DNA from: Vreelandella sp042466685
GTDB lineage: Bacteria; Pseudomonadota; Gammaproteobacteria; Pseudomonadales; Halomonadaceae
Reading direction: 5' to 3'
NCBI RefSeq assembly: GCF_042466685.1
Contig: NZ_CP170448.1
Location: forward strand, 1,302,001 to 1,366,000
Length of the DNA: 64,000 nt
Under the pieces are notes generated by a model, which did not search any database, had not been told where the DNA came from, and saw only the letters and a program-made list of their open reading frames with translations. Positions 24,849 to 32,795 of the stretch are shown here, piece after piece (position 1 is the stretch's first letter; every line of letters starts with the position of its first letter). A program made the position numbers and the translations under genes.

Positions 24849-25388
24849 ATGGCTCTTAGCGCAACGCCCTATAAAGTTGATATTAATCTGACCGATCTGG
24901 ATCGCGGGGTGTATGAAACGCTGCGCTTTACCGTAGCCCGTCACCCGTCAGAAACCGAAGAGCGCATGACCGCGCGCTTGCTCGCTTATGTGCTGTGGTA
25001 TAGCGAGACCCTCGCCTTTGGGCGTGGGCTTTCTGATGTTGACGAACCGGCGCTGTGGGAGAAAAGCCTGGACGGGCGTCTACTGCACTGGATTGAAGTC
25101 GGTCTGCCGGATGCTGAGCGCATTACCTGGTGCTCACGGCGGGCTGAGCGCGTTTCACTGCTCGCCTATGGCCGGGTAGACCTTTGGGAGGGCAAAGTGC
25201 TGCCCAGCGTGGCATCGCTGAAGAATGTCCATGTGGCGGGACTGCCGCAAGAGGCTCTGGCGACTATCGCTAAAGATCTGCCCAGGGCGATTAACTGGGC
25301 GGTAATGATTAGCGAAGGATCGCTGTTTATTACTGATGAAAACGGCCAGCATGAAATTACCCCGCAGTGGCTGCTGCGCGACAGGTAG
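24849..25388 (+). CDS. yaeQ: YaeQ family protein
   Basis: The 179-residue protein is a full-length YaeQ homologue (E. coli YaeQ is about 180 residues), with the family blocks YKVDINLTDLDRGVYETLRFTVARHPSET and WIEVGLPDAERITWCSRRAE. YaeQ has a PD-(D/E)XK nuclease-like fold and suppresses loss of the elongation regulator RfaH in E. coli. Its biochemical role is unclear. The start at 24849 has GGAAA upstream. Confidence 0.9.
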   Translation: MALSATPYKVDINLTDLDRGVYETLRFTVARHPSETEERMTARLLAYVLWYSETLAFGRGLSDVDEPALWEKSLDGRLLHWIEVGLPDAERITWCSRRAERVSLLAYGRVDLWEGKVLPSVASLKNVHVAGLPQEALATIAKDLPRAINWAVMISEGSLFITDENGQHEITPQWLLRDR

Positions 25389-25561
25389 TGACTAAACTAA
25401 GCTATTAGTCTGCAAATTTTCTACTAGTCGGCTACGCTATACATCCAAGCAATCAACAGCAGAAGGGGGCTTATGAGCCACCCTTATTTTTTAGTGACTT
25501 AGCTTTTTTGTATAGACGTCAGCAAAAGTGTGCTTGCTATCTTTTTGCACAATTACATACA

Positions 25562-25589
25562 ATCAACAATGTTTGTTGATGTTCATCAA
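25562..25589. promoter_or_regulatory. Two overlapping palindromes before the LpxR-like gene
   Basis: ATCAACAATGTTTGTTGAT (25562-25580) has perfect 8-base arms, and TTGATGTTCATCAA (25576-25589) is a perfect 6-base-arm palindrome sharing its right arm. Together they look like a double operator about 50 bases before the ATG at 25638. The cognate regulator is unknown. Confidence 0.5.
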
Positions 25590-25637
25590 GACGCACTCTG
25601 CAAAAATGCTCCCTAGGAAATTCTCAAGGAACGAGTA

Positions 25638-26627
25638 ATGAAAGCAATTACCCCTCTAAGATGGCAGCTGCTCCCGTTAGTGGCTGTCGTAAGCCTGCTG
25701 TCAACGCTCGCGCAGGCCAGCGATAGTATCCTCTCTGTTAAGCACGCAAATGATGGTATGGCCAGCAGTGATGATGGCCACTTTACCAGCGGTTTTGAGC
25801 TCAACTGGGCGTTTGAACCCGAAGCGCAAAGTTGGACACAGCGTTTGGCCACTGCTTTGCCCGATAGCCTCATCGGCAATGCTGATATGGCAGCTTTCCG
25901 GCTTGTGCATCAAATCTACACACCCAACAATATTGAACAGCGTGGGTTGATTGAAGATGACCGCCCCTACGCAGGTCTCGTTTACGGCGGTATGTCGCTC
26001 TATGAAGATGTGCCCATGGGAAACTGGCGCCAGGCGACTGACCTGCATTTGGATATTGGTTTGGTAGGCCCCTCGTCACTGGCCGATAGTATTCAGCGTG
26101 AAGTGCATCGTATCACTGAAAGTGACCGGCCCAATGGTTGGAATAACCAGCTTGGCGATGAAGCTATTGTCAACGTCGCCATGCGCCGCCAGTGGTGGAA
26201 TAGCGCCCCATTGATCGGCAAACAGTTTGCCCATGGGCCTAGTGTCGGTGCCGCTTTGGGTAACCTCTACACTTACGCAAGCGTTGGGTATAGCGTGCGT
26301 TGGGGGGATGAAGCACCAGGCATTCCTACTCTAACGCCTAGCCCTGGCAGCAGGCACCATATGACGGGTAAAGAGGGGTGGCAGTGGTACCTGTTTGCCA
26401 GCGTCGACGGTTACTACATGGCGCAAAACCTGACCCTTGACGGCAATACGTTTAGGAATAGCCACTCGGTAGATCGTAAAGAGTGGGTGGGCGATGTCTC
26501 AGCGGGGTTGGCGCTTGCCTGGGATGATTGGCAGGTCACTTACGCGGCTGTTCAACGCTCCCGTGAATTTGACGGCCAGGAAGAGCAGGATAAGTTCGGT
26601 TCTATCACGCTATCCAAGCGCTTCTAA
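25638..26627 (+). CDS. Outer-membrane lipid A deacylase LpxR-family protein (DUF2219)
   Basis: The 329-residue protein has a signal peptide ending near AQA (about residue 27) and a beta-strand-rich body ending in Phe (KRF), typical for an outer-membrane barrel. The LpxR-family hallmarks are the early FTSGFELNW and the strongly conserved DDRPYAGLVYGGMSLYED. LpxR removes the 3'-acyloxyacyl group of lipid A in enteric bacteria, changing immune recognition. Whether this homologue deacylates its own lipid A is an inference. AAGGA precedes the ATG and two overlapping palindromes lie upstream. Confidence 0.85.
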   Translation: MKAITPLRWQLLPLVAVVSLLSTLAQASDSILSVKHANDGMASSDDGHFTSGFELNWAFEPEAQSWTQRLATALPDSLIGNADMAAFRLVHQIYTPNNIEQRGLIEDDRPYAGLVYGGMSLYEDVPMGNWRQATDLHLDIGLVGPSSLADSIQREVHRITESDRPNGWNNQLGDEAIVNVAMRRQWWNSAPLIGKQFAHGPSVGAALGNLYTYASVGYSVRWGDEAPGIPTLTPSPGSRHHMTGKEGWQWYLFASVDGYYMAQNLTLDGNTFRNSHSVDRKEWVGDVSAGLALAWDDWQVTYAAVQRSREFDGQEEQDKFGSITLSKRF

Positions 26628-26673
26628 AACGGTTCGGGTAGTCACTCGCGCCCACGGGAAAGGAGAATTGCTT

Positions 26674-26994
26674 ATGGCCAACAAGTATCCTCATACCCCG
26701 GATGGGCGCTACTTCGTCGCCAAAAATCGGCTATGGCGCTGCACTGACCCGTGCTTAGGTGAAGATGAAAAGCGCACCCATATTAAAGCATTAATGAAGG
26801 CTCGTCGGGCGGTTAGAACAGCCCAACAGCAAGACGATGAGGACGCGATGCGACAAGCCCGCAGCGCGGTGCAAAGCGCTAAAGAAGCACTCGGTGAGCG
26901 TGGCCCCGTATGGTGGGATGATAACGCCCCCGATGAAGGCGGCCTTGCGCCCCATAACAGTTCCTATGCCCAGTGGTGGGAGAGTCAGCACTAA
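26674..26994 (+). CDS. Small conserved hypothetical protein, highly charged
   Basis: The 106-residue protein starts at an ATG with GGAAAGGAG in front. Its N-terminus (PHTPDGRYFVAKNRLWRCTDPCLGEDEKR) has two cysteines. A long charged helix rich in Ala, Arg and Gln follows, then a Trp-rich end (GPVWWDD, YAQWWESQH). I recall similar short proteins in other proteobacteria without known function. No membrane segment. It lies 46 bases after the LpxR-like gene in the same direction. Confidence 0.75.
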   Translation: MANKYPHTPDGRYFVAKNRLWRCTDPCLGEDEKRTHIKALMKARRAVRTAQQQDDEDAMRQARSAVQSAKEALGERGPVWWDDNAPDEGGLAPHNSSYAQWWESQH

Positions 26995-27092
26995 TTCCCC
27001 CGGTAATCTATACAACTGATCCAGTCCTGCTAGCCTAAATGTTGAGATATTGGATGTTTACATAACGTTGGCGTTTAAGGGAGTAAGGGCTT

Positions 27093-27614
27093 ATGGAAAT
27101 GTATTTTTTTAATGGTTGGGGTAATTTACTGCGCGTTATTATTGTTGGGATACTGGCTTACGCTGCCCTCATTTTTTTCTTGCGCATATCGGGCAATCGC
27201 ACGCTTTCGAAAATGAACGCCTTCGATTTAATCGTCACGGTGGCGCTGGGTTCCACATTGGCCACGGTTCTCTTATCTAAAGATGTGGCATTAGCTGAGG
27301 GCGCTGTGGCGATGGCCCTACTGATTTCTCTTCAGTTCATCATTACTTGGTTCAGTGTAAGAACCGCTTGGGTACGTCGGTTAGTGACGGGTGAGCCATT
27401 GATGCTGCTTTATCGTGGCGAATTTATTACCACCTCCATGCAAAAAGCACGGGTTACTCAGGATGAAGTTCAGTCGGCTATTCGCGGCAGTGGCATTGCT
27501 GATGTGGCGGCTGTAGAAGCCGTGGTGCTGGAAACGGATGGTTCCATGAGTGTCATTAAGCCGTATGCAGAGAGCAGCCATTCGAGTTTAGAGGGGGTTC
27601 GTGGCTCCCGGTGA
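27093..27614 (+). CDS. YetF/YcaP-family membrane protein (DUF421)
   Basis: The 173-residue protein has about three N-terminal membrane helices (residues 10-85) and a soluble domain of the DUF421 type; typical pieces are LRISGNRTLSKMNAFDLIVTVALGSTLATVLL and GEPLMLLYRGEF. Function is unknown; Bacillus YetF relatives bind small molecules at the membrane. GGGAG precedes the ATG. The tail (about 30 residues) is Ser-rich. No clear operon partners. Confidence 0.85.
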   Translation: MEMYFFNGWGNLLRVIIVGILAYAALIFFLRISGNRTLSKMNAFDLIVTVALGSTLATVLLSKDVALAEGAVAMALLISLQFIITWFSVRTAWVRRLVTGEPLMLLYRGEFITTSMQKARVTQDEVQSAIRGSGIADVAAVEAVVLETDGSMSVIKPYAESSHSSLEGVRGSR

Positions 27615-27715
27615 AGTTAACACGCAGCTTATGTGTCTAAGTAATATTAATTTTCCCGTTCACGTTTGCACCTGGCGGTGGTATTCTTCGCCACTGTTAA
27701 TTTTAAGGACGCGAC

Positions 27716-28030
27716 GTGAATATCAAAGCTGATCTTTCCATTATCGATATCATCGGCCATCTGGTTGTTTGGGTGGTACTCAGCATCATTACCCTTGGGG
27801 TCGCGCTCTTCTTCTTCCCCTACTCGTTTTCGCGGTTTGTGATTAACCGTACCTCGGTAGTGGATGAGGCTGGCGTTGAGCGGAAAATGGTCTGTGATAT
27901 CAACCTGTTCAGCAACATTGGCCATATTATCCTTTGGATGCTGATTTCGCTGGTTACCTTTGGGCTGGGGTATATTTTCTACTTCTACCGGGTATGGAAT
28001 TACGCCTTGAATAACTCACGGGTTGCATAG
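27716..28030 (+). CDS. Small membrane protein of unknown function, GTG start
   Basis: The 104-residue protein has two hydrophobic segments (about residues 12-33 and 67-92) joined by a charged region, with a repeated pattern DIIGHLVVWVVLSIITLGVALFF and FSNIGHIILWMLISLVTFGLGYIFYF, i.e. an internal duplication. TTTTAAGGAC lies just before the GTG at 27716. A terminator follows the stop. I recall similar DUF6693-type annotations but do not rely on them. No function can be stated. Confidence 0.8.
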   Translation: MNIKADLSIIDIIGHLVVWVVLSIITLGVALFFFPYSFSRFVINRTSVVDEAGVERKMVCDINLFSNIGHIILWMLISLVTFGLGYIFYFYRVWNYALNNSRVA

Positions 28031-28057
28031 TCTTAGCTTGTAAACTGAAAGCTACCA

Positions 28058-28096
28058 AGAGCCTACGCTGAGAGACCAAGCGTAGGCTCTTTTTTT
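28058..28096 (+). terminator. Rho-independent terminator after the small membrane protein gene
   Basis: AGAGCCTACGCT (28058-28069) pairs with AGCGTAGGCTCT (28079-28090) around a 9-base loop and is followed by a T-run. A convergent gene ends at 28106. Confidence 0.92.
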
Positions 28097-28105
28097 GGCG
28101 GTTAG

Positions 28106-28978
28106 TTACTCGCTGTCAGCCAGTTTATCCTGCGTTTTGAGCTCAAAGTCACTGGCATCGTGACGTTCGTGCAACTGCTCATTAGGCTCGCCAAAGCTGC
28201 GGTTGACCATACGGCCGCGTTTAACGGCGGGGCGCTCATCAATCTCTTCCGTCCAGCGCAGAACATTCTTGTAAGTGTGAGCTTCCAAGAATTCAGCCGC
28301 TTCGTAGACACGATTTTTCACCAGCGCGCCATACCAGGGGTGAATCGCCATATCGGCAATGGTGTACTCATCGCCCGCCATAAAACGGTTTTCCGCCAAG
28401 TGGCGATCCAGCACATCGAGCTGGCGCTTGACTTCCATGGTGTAGCGGTCAATCGGATACTGGTACTTCTCCGGCGCGTAGGCATAAAAGTGACCAAAGC
28501 CGCCGCCTAGCATCGGTGCGCTGCCCATTTGCCAGAACAACCAGGAGAGACACTCGGTGCGTTTTGCCGGGTCGCTGGGTAAGAAAGCGTCAAATTTTTC
28601 AGCCAAATAGAGCAGGATTGCGCCAGACTCAAACACCCGTTGTGGGGGATTGGTTGAGTGATCCATCATCGCGGGAATTTTGGAGTTGGGATTCACCTCG
28701 ACGAAGCTACTGCTGAACTGATCGCCTTCGCCAATGTTTATCAGATATGCATCGTATTCGGCGCCTGTAACGCCTCTCTCCAACAGCTCTTCAAGCATCA
28801 CGGTGACTTTGACACCGTTGGGCGTGGCCAGGGAGTAGAGCTGAAGAGGGTGTTTGCCCACCGGCAGTGCTTTGTCATGGGTAGGGCCTGCGATTGGGCG
28901 ATTGATATTGGCAAATTTACCGCCGTTGCCAGGTTCCCACTTCCAAACACGCGGGGGTGTATAGGTATTGTCGCTCAT
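28106..28978 (-). CDS. yghU: Glutathione-dependent disulfide-bond oxidoreductase (YghU-like GST)
   Basis: The 290-residue protein matches the nu-class GST YghU, which binds two glutathiones and reduces organic hydroperoxides or disulfides. Visible features are the N-terminal extension NTYTPPRVWKWEPGNGGKFANINRP, the thioredoxin-like piece HPLQLYSLATPNGVKVTVMLEEL, and NPNSKIPAMMDHSTNPPQRVFESGAILLYLAEKF. Length equals the family norm. It converges on the terminator of the preceding gene. Confidence 0.93.
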   Translation of the reverse strand: MSDNTYTPPRVWKWEPGNGGKFANINRPIAGPTHDKALPVGKHPLQLYSLATPNGVKVTVMLEELLERGVTGAEYDAYLINIGEGDQFSSSFVEVNPNSKIPAMMDHSTNPPQRVFESGAILLYLAEKFDAFLPSDPAKRTECLSWLFWQMGSAPMLGGGFGHFYAYAPEKYQYPIDRYTMEVKRQLDVLDRHLAENRFMAGDEYTIADMAIHPWYGALVKNRVYEAAEFLEAHTYKNVLRWTEEIDERPAVKRGRMVNRSFGEPNEQLHERHDASDFELKTQDKLADSE

Positions 28979-29084
28979 TCGTTTCCTCGCTATAAATAGT
29001 TTATCGATGATGCCGCGGCTATTATGGGTGGCAGATGGTGATTAGCTTGATAATAAAGTAGCTCATTTTCTTCAGAGGTGACGG

Positions 29085-29789
29085 ATGCGTGTTATTGGTG
29101 TGCTGGGCGGCATGAGCTGGGAGTCTACCCAAGGCTATTACCGAGCCCTAAACGAGGGCGTAAAAGCAGCGCTAGGCGGCTTTCATTCAGCTAAGATCGT
29201 GCTGGTTAGCGTCGACTTTGCCGAAATTGAAACGCTGCAACAGCAGGGCGATTGGCACACCGCTGGTGAACTCCTGGGCAACGCTGCTCAAAGCGTTGAG
29301 CGCGCGGGCGCTGACTGCCTGCTGATTGCCACCAATACCATGCATAAAGTGGCGCCTGCTATTGAGCAGGCGATTACGATTCCGCTACTGCATATTGCCG
29401 ATGCCACCGCGGAACAGCTTACCGCTGACGGAATCACTCGCGTCGGCCTATTGGGAACGCGCTTTACCATGGAGCAGGACTTTTATATCGGCCGCTTGGA
29501 AAAGCAGTTCGGTATTGAAGTCGTGGTGCCCGATCAGTCAGAGCGCGATACTATTCATCGGGTCATCTTTGATGAACTCTGCCAGGGGCGCATAGAAGAT
29601 ATATCGCGGCAGCGCTACCTGGCCATCATTGATTCCCTGCATGCCCAAGGGGCTCAGGCGGTGATTTTAGGCTGTACTGAAATCGCTATGCTGGTAAGCC
29701 AGCGTGATACCCAGGTGCCCCTTTACGACACCACCGCTCTGCATGCCCAAAGAGCGGTGGCGTGGGCACTTAGCGATTCAGCTAGTTAA
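29085..29789 (+). CDS. Aspartate/glutamate (broad-specificity amino acid) racemase, YgeA-like
   Basis: The 234-residue protein belongs to the aspartate/glutamate racemase family. Active-site positions are Thr83 in TNTMHK and Cys197 in GCTEI. E. coli YgeA has Thr and Cys at exactly these positions and is a broad amino acid racemase with preference for homoserine; this is recalled family knowledge. A two-cysteine aspartate racemase is therefore less likely. It ends 6 bases from the convergent ohr gene. Confidence 0.85.
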   Translation: MRVIGVLGGMSWESTQGYYRALNEGVKAALGGFHSAKIVLVSVDFAEIETLQQQGDWHTAGELLGNAAQSVERAGADCLLIATNTMHKVAPAIEQAITIPLLHIADATAEQLTADGITRVGLLGTRFTMEQDFYIGRLEKQFGIEVVVPDQSERDTIHRVIFDELCQGRIEDISRQRYLAIIDSLHAQGAQAVILGCTEIAMLVSQRDTQVPLYDTTALHAQRAVAWALSDSAS

Positions 29790-29795
29790 TCGTAC

Positions 29796-30227
29796 TTAGG
29801 CTAGTGTCAAAGTAACGTTAATATTGCCGCGGGTGGCGTTGGAGTAGGGGCAGACAACATGGGCTTTCTCGACCAACTGCTGGGCAACGTCTTGCTCAAG
29901 GCCGGGCAGACTGATTTTTAGTTCGACTTCGATACCAAAGCCGGTAGGAATGGCGCCGATACCTACGTGACCATCAATCTTCGTATCCTGAGGAAGCTTT
30001 ACTTTCTCCTGGCCAGCAACATGCTTAAGCGCGCCTAAAAAGCAGGCCGAGTAGCCGGCAGCAAACAGCTGCTCTGGGTTGGTGCCATCACCGCCTGCGC
30101 CACCCAGCTCTTTTGGCGTGCTGAGTTTAACATCCAGCGCGCCGTCAGATGATTTGGCTTGGCCTTCACGGCCACCGGTAGCGGTGGCGTGGGCGCGATA
30201 AACAACGTTTTCGATAGTGGTTGTCAT
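29796..30227 (-). CDS. ohr: Organic hydroperoxide resistance protein Ohr
   Basis: The 143-residue thiol peroxidase reduces organic hydroperoxides. Its redox cysteines are Cys62 (in YSACFLG) and Cys126 (in VVCPYSNATRGN), with the family segment GTNPEQLFAAGYSACF. CAGGAG precedes the ATG at 30227. The ohrR repressor gene lies upstream on the same strand, with a clear palindrome in the 118-base gap. Confidence 0.95.
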   Translation of the reverse strand: MTTTIENVVYRAHATATGGREGQAKSSDGALDVKLSTPKELGGAGGDGTNPEQLFAAGYSACFLGALKHVAGQEKVKLPQDTKIDGHVGIGAIPTGFGIEVELKISLPGLEQDVAQQLVEKAHVVCPYSNATRGNINVTLTLA

Positions 30228-30283
30228 TCTGTATCTCCTGTCAGTGTTTTCATTATGAACCTGCGCCATTAACTTAGCGCAGC

Positions 30284-30305
30284 TTTATTTTGCGCGCAAT
30301 ATAAA
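30284..30305. promoter_or_regulatory. Candidate OhrR operator upstream of ohr
   Basis: A 22-base interrupted palindrome has the core TTGCGCGCAA (30290-30299), flanked by TTTAT on one side and ATAAA on the other, with a single mismatched pair. It lies about 60 bases before the ohr start and immediately downstream of ohrR, where a MarR-type dimer would be expected to bind. Confidence 0.65.
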
Positions 30306-30345
30306 TGGCAAATAAATCTCAATGCCCAGCGCCAGCAAGCGAAGG

Positions 30346-30789
30346 CTATTGGTTCTTTTGCAGGCTATCGCGTAGCCGCACCAAGTCCTCTTTCAGCATG
30401 GTCAGTGCCTCAATCGACTGCTCGCTGGCATGCACCACACAGCTGGGAATATGGCACGCCTGTTCGCGCAGCGCTCTGCCTTTCTCAGTGAGGTACAGCT
30501 CTACCACGCGCTCATCTTCGTGGCTGCGCTTGCGATTCAACAGCTGATCGGCTTCAAGACGCTTAAGCAGAGGCGTCAGTGAGCCAGGATCGGTTAGTAG
30601 GCGCTTACTCATTGTGCCTACTGTGATGCCATCGTTTTGCCACAATACCAACATGGCGAGGTATTGCGGGTAAGTAAGCCCCAACTTTTTGAGCAGAGGT
30701 TTATACACTTTGGTCATCATCAACGAGGTTGAATAGAGCGCAAAGCAAAGCTGGTGATCGAGCTCTAATTCGCTACAAGATGGTTGCAC
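30346..30789 (-). CDS. ohrR: MarR-family organic hydroperoxide sensor/repressor OhrR, GTG start
   Basis: The 147-residue winged-helix regulator carries the peroxide-sensing Cys15 in LCFALYSTS, the OhrR hallmark, followed by the MarR body (GLTYPQYLAMLVLW, LLTDPGSLTPLLKRLEADQLL). Oxidation of this Cys releases DNA in known OhrR proteins. The codon at 30789 is GTG. It lies upstream of ohr on the same strand and probably represses both, via the palindrome in between. Confidence 0.93.
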   Translation of the reverse strand: MQPSCSELELDHQLCFALYSTSLMMTKVYKPLLKKLGLTYPQYLAMLVLWQNDGITVGTMSKRLLTDPGSLTPLLKRLEADQLLNRKRSHEDERVVELYLTEKGRALREQACHIPSCVVHASEQSIEALTMLKEDLVRLRDSLQKNQ

Positions 30790-30926
30790 AAGTATGGGTT
30801 CCGATCCGAAATACGTCGTCTAATGTAGCGCGGGAAGCAGTTAGTGGCTATCCCTAGACGTTGGTCGTAAGTTGGCAGTTTTGTTTTGACACTTACAGAG
30901 CGGGTGGCTAGCCTTCGCTTATTGAA

Positions 30927-30940
30927 TGTTACCGGTAACA
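30927..30940. promoter_or_regulatory. GntR-type operator upstream of the gluconate TRAP operon
   Basis: TGTTACCGGTAACA is a perfect 14-base palindrome identical in pattern to operators bound by the gluconate repressor GntR of the LacI family. A LacI-type regulator and gluconokinase are encoded downstream, so autogenous control by gluconate is likely. Confidence 0.85.
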
Positions 30941-30986
30941 AATTGCCTTTCATTGAGGTATTCATTAATAACCCCGCTATTGGCGG

Positions 30987-31031
30987 CTCAGCTATTAACA
31001 ACTCAGTCATTAACAACTCAATCATTAACAA
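30987..31031. repeat. Three tandem 15-bp repeats in the leader of the TRAP operon
   Basis: CTCAGCTATTAACAA, CTCAGTCATTAACAA and CTCAATCATTAACAA follow each other without gaps, 25 bases before the dctP-type ATG. They overlap the expected leader mRNA downstream of the GntR operator. They could be slipped-strand-prone DNA or repeated protein or RNA sites. Confidence 0.85.
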
Positions 31032-31055
31032 TAATGAGTACTTGGAGATAACGCT

Positions 31056-32129
31056 ATGACCCCTATTTGGCGCAACACACTGACCCTAGTCGGCGCGACC
31101 ACCCTGACATTGGGTATGGCTCATGCCCAGAGCCCGGAACTCTCTGATCCGCCCGAAATTGAAGGGGAGGTGGTCGGTGATCACGGTTCACATATCTTAC
31201 GTATGGGAATCGGTCTTGCGGAAAGCTCGCCGCAGTACCTATCCAGCCAATACTTTGGTGAGATTCTGGAGCAGCGTACTGACGGTCGTATTACTGTTAA
31301 CGTATTCCCTAACAGTCAGCTAGGTGACGATGTACAGATGCTGGAAATGTTGCAAACCGGTACGCTGGACATGACCTATCCGTCTAGCTCGGCGACCACC
31401 GGCTATGTGGAACAGCTGGCTGCTTTTGACCTTCCTTTCCTGCTGCCAAGTCGTGAAGCTGCCGTAGCTGTCATGCAGAGCGATGTTGCTCAGGGTATGT
31501 TGGATGCTTTTGAAGGTACCGGCCTCAAGGCGCTCGCCTTCTCCGAAAATGGCTATCGTCAGCTCTCTAACAGTGCTCGCCCGGTGTCTAGTCCCGACGA
31601 TGTTGCCGGTCTAGATGTGCGCGGTTTGAGCGTGCGCACCATGGAAAATCCGGTTCACTTGGCGATTTGGGAAGCATTAGGCGCCAACCCTACGCCCATG
31701 GCGTTTGGTGAGTTGTTCTCCGCGATGGAGCAGGGCGTGGTCGATGGTCAGGAAAATCCTTGGAGTACCATCCTGACCTCTAACTTCAACGAAGTGCAGG
31801 ATTACGGCACCGAGACGCGTCACGTCTATACTCCCTTTATCATGATGCTTTCTGAGCGTACCTGGGATCGTATGGCGCCTGAGTATCAAGCGCTTGTGCA
31901 GGAAGCAGCGCGCCAGTCCGCAGAGTATGAAATTCAGCTCTCTGCTGAATACGATGATTGGTCTCGTGACCAGCTAGCAGAGCGTGGTATGGAAATTACC
32001 CGCCTGGACGACGAGCAGTTAGCCGCGTTTCAAGACGCCGTACAGCCGGTCTACGAAGAGTGGGCACCGCGCATTGGTGAAGACCTTATCGCCGACATTC
32101 AAAAGATTGTTGAAGAGAGCAGCAACTAA
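31056..32129 (+). CDS. TRAP transporter substrate-binding protein (DctP-type), probable gluconate receptor
   Basis: The 357-residue periplasmic protein has a signal peptide ending near AHA (about residue 24). Its TRAP-DctP body includes the family-like LDVRGLSVRTMENPVHLAIWEALGANPTPMAFGELFSAMEQGVVDGQENPW. It captures an organic acid and delivers it to the DctQM permease encoded immediately downstream. A GntR operator and neighbouring gluconokinase point to gluconate or a related aldonate as ligand; this is inference from context. Confidence 0.9.
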   Translation: MTPIWRNTLTLVGATTLTLGMAHAQSPELSDPPEIEGEVVGDHGSHILRMGIGLAESSPQYLSSQYFGEILEQRTDGRITVNVFPNSQLGDDVQMLEMLQTGTLDMTYPSSSATTGYVEQLAAFDLPFLLPSREAAVAVMQSDVAQGMLDAFEGTGLKALAFSENGYRQLSNSARPVSSPDDVAGLDVRGLSVRTMENPVHLAIWEALGANPTPMAFGELFSAMEQGVVDGQENPWSTILTSNFNEVQDYGTETRHVYTPFIMMLSERTWDRMAPEYQALVQEAARQSAEYEIQLSAEYDDWSRDQLAERGMEITRLDDEQLAAFQDAVQPVYEEWAPRIGEDLIADIQKIVEESSN

Positions 32130-32199
32130 ACCTTACGTTTAGCGCACCACTTGGGCAGGCCGTTGAGCCTGCCCGACGTGTCAGTGCCCTGGAGCTCCT

Positions 32200-32793
32200 A
32201 TGTCACTCTCCTCTACACCCCCCAATACATCTACGCCGATTGAAGACCCCTCGGTGTATCTGGACGACCCCAATCGCAAGTCGCTGGAAATCGATACCGA
32301 TACCCGCCAAGGCCCCGCCCTATTCCGCTGGCTGACCTTGGGCATGGAGTATCTGATCGGCGCTATTTTAGTGGCGTTGATAGTGTCTGTTTCCTGCAAC
32401 GTAGTGGGGCGTGCACTCTTTAATCACTCCCTGCCTTGGGCGGATGAACTGGCGCGTATGCTTTTTATATGGCTGGTGTTTATCGGTGCTGCTGCCGCCT
32501 TTTCCCGCTATGAGCACATAGCCGTTGACGCCCTGGTTCGGCGCCTGCCGCTGCGCTTGGCGCATATGCTCTACCTGCTCCAACATGTGATTATTACCGG
32601 TCTGATGGTGGTCATGATTTGGGGCGGCTATCAAGTGTTGGCACGCTCGAGTGGGCGTTCGGCGATTATGAATGTACCGCTTAGCTTTATCAGCCTTTCG
32701 CTGGTGCTGTGCGTCATCTTCATTGCGGTAGTTTCGATTTGGCGGATATGGGTTAGTTTGAACGTTATTCGTCACCCTGAGCGGGAGCGCTAA
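32200..32793 (+). CDS. TRAP transporter small permease (DctQ-type)
   Basis: The 197-residue protein has a long polar N-terminus (about 45 residues) and four membrane helices, with the DctQ motif LPWADELARMLFIWLVFIGAAAAF. It is the small membrane subunit that holds the binding protein to the large permease. The next gene starts 2 bases after its stop region, so translation is coupled. GGAGC lies just before the ATG. Confidence 0.92.
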   Translation: MSLSSTPPNTSTPIEDPSVYLDDPNRKSLEIDTDTRQGPALFRWLTLGMEYLIGAILVALIVSVSCNVVGRALFNHSLPWADELARMLFIWLVFIGAAAAFSRYEHIAVDALVRRLPLRLAHMLYLLQHVIITGLMVVMIWGGYQVLARSSGRSAIMNVPLSFISLSLVLCVIFIAVVSIWRIWVSLNVIRHPERER

Positions 32794-32795
32794 TC

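Noticed and set aside
30765..31031. Minus-strand frame reading through the three tandem repeats
   Set aside because: Its repetitive Leu/Ile-rich sequence is just the translated repeats; the plus-strand TRAP operon and the regulator give better explanations.
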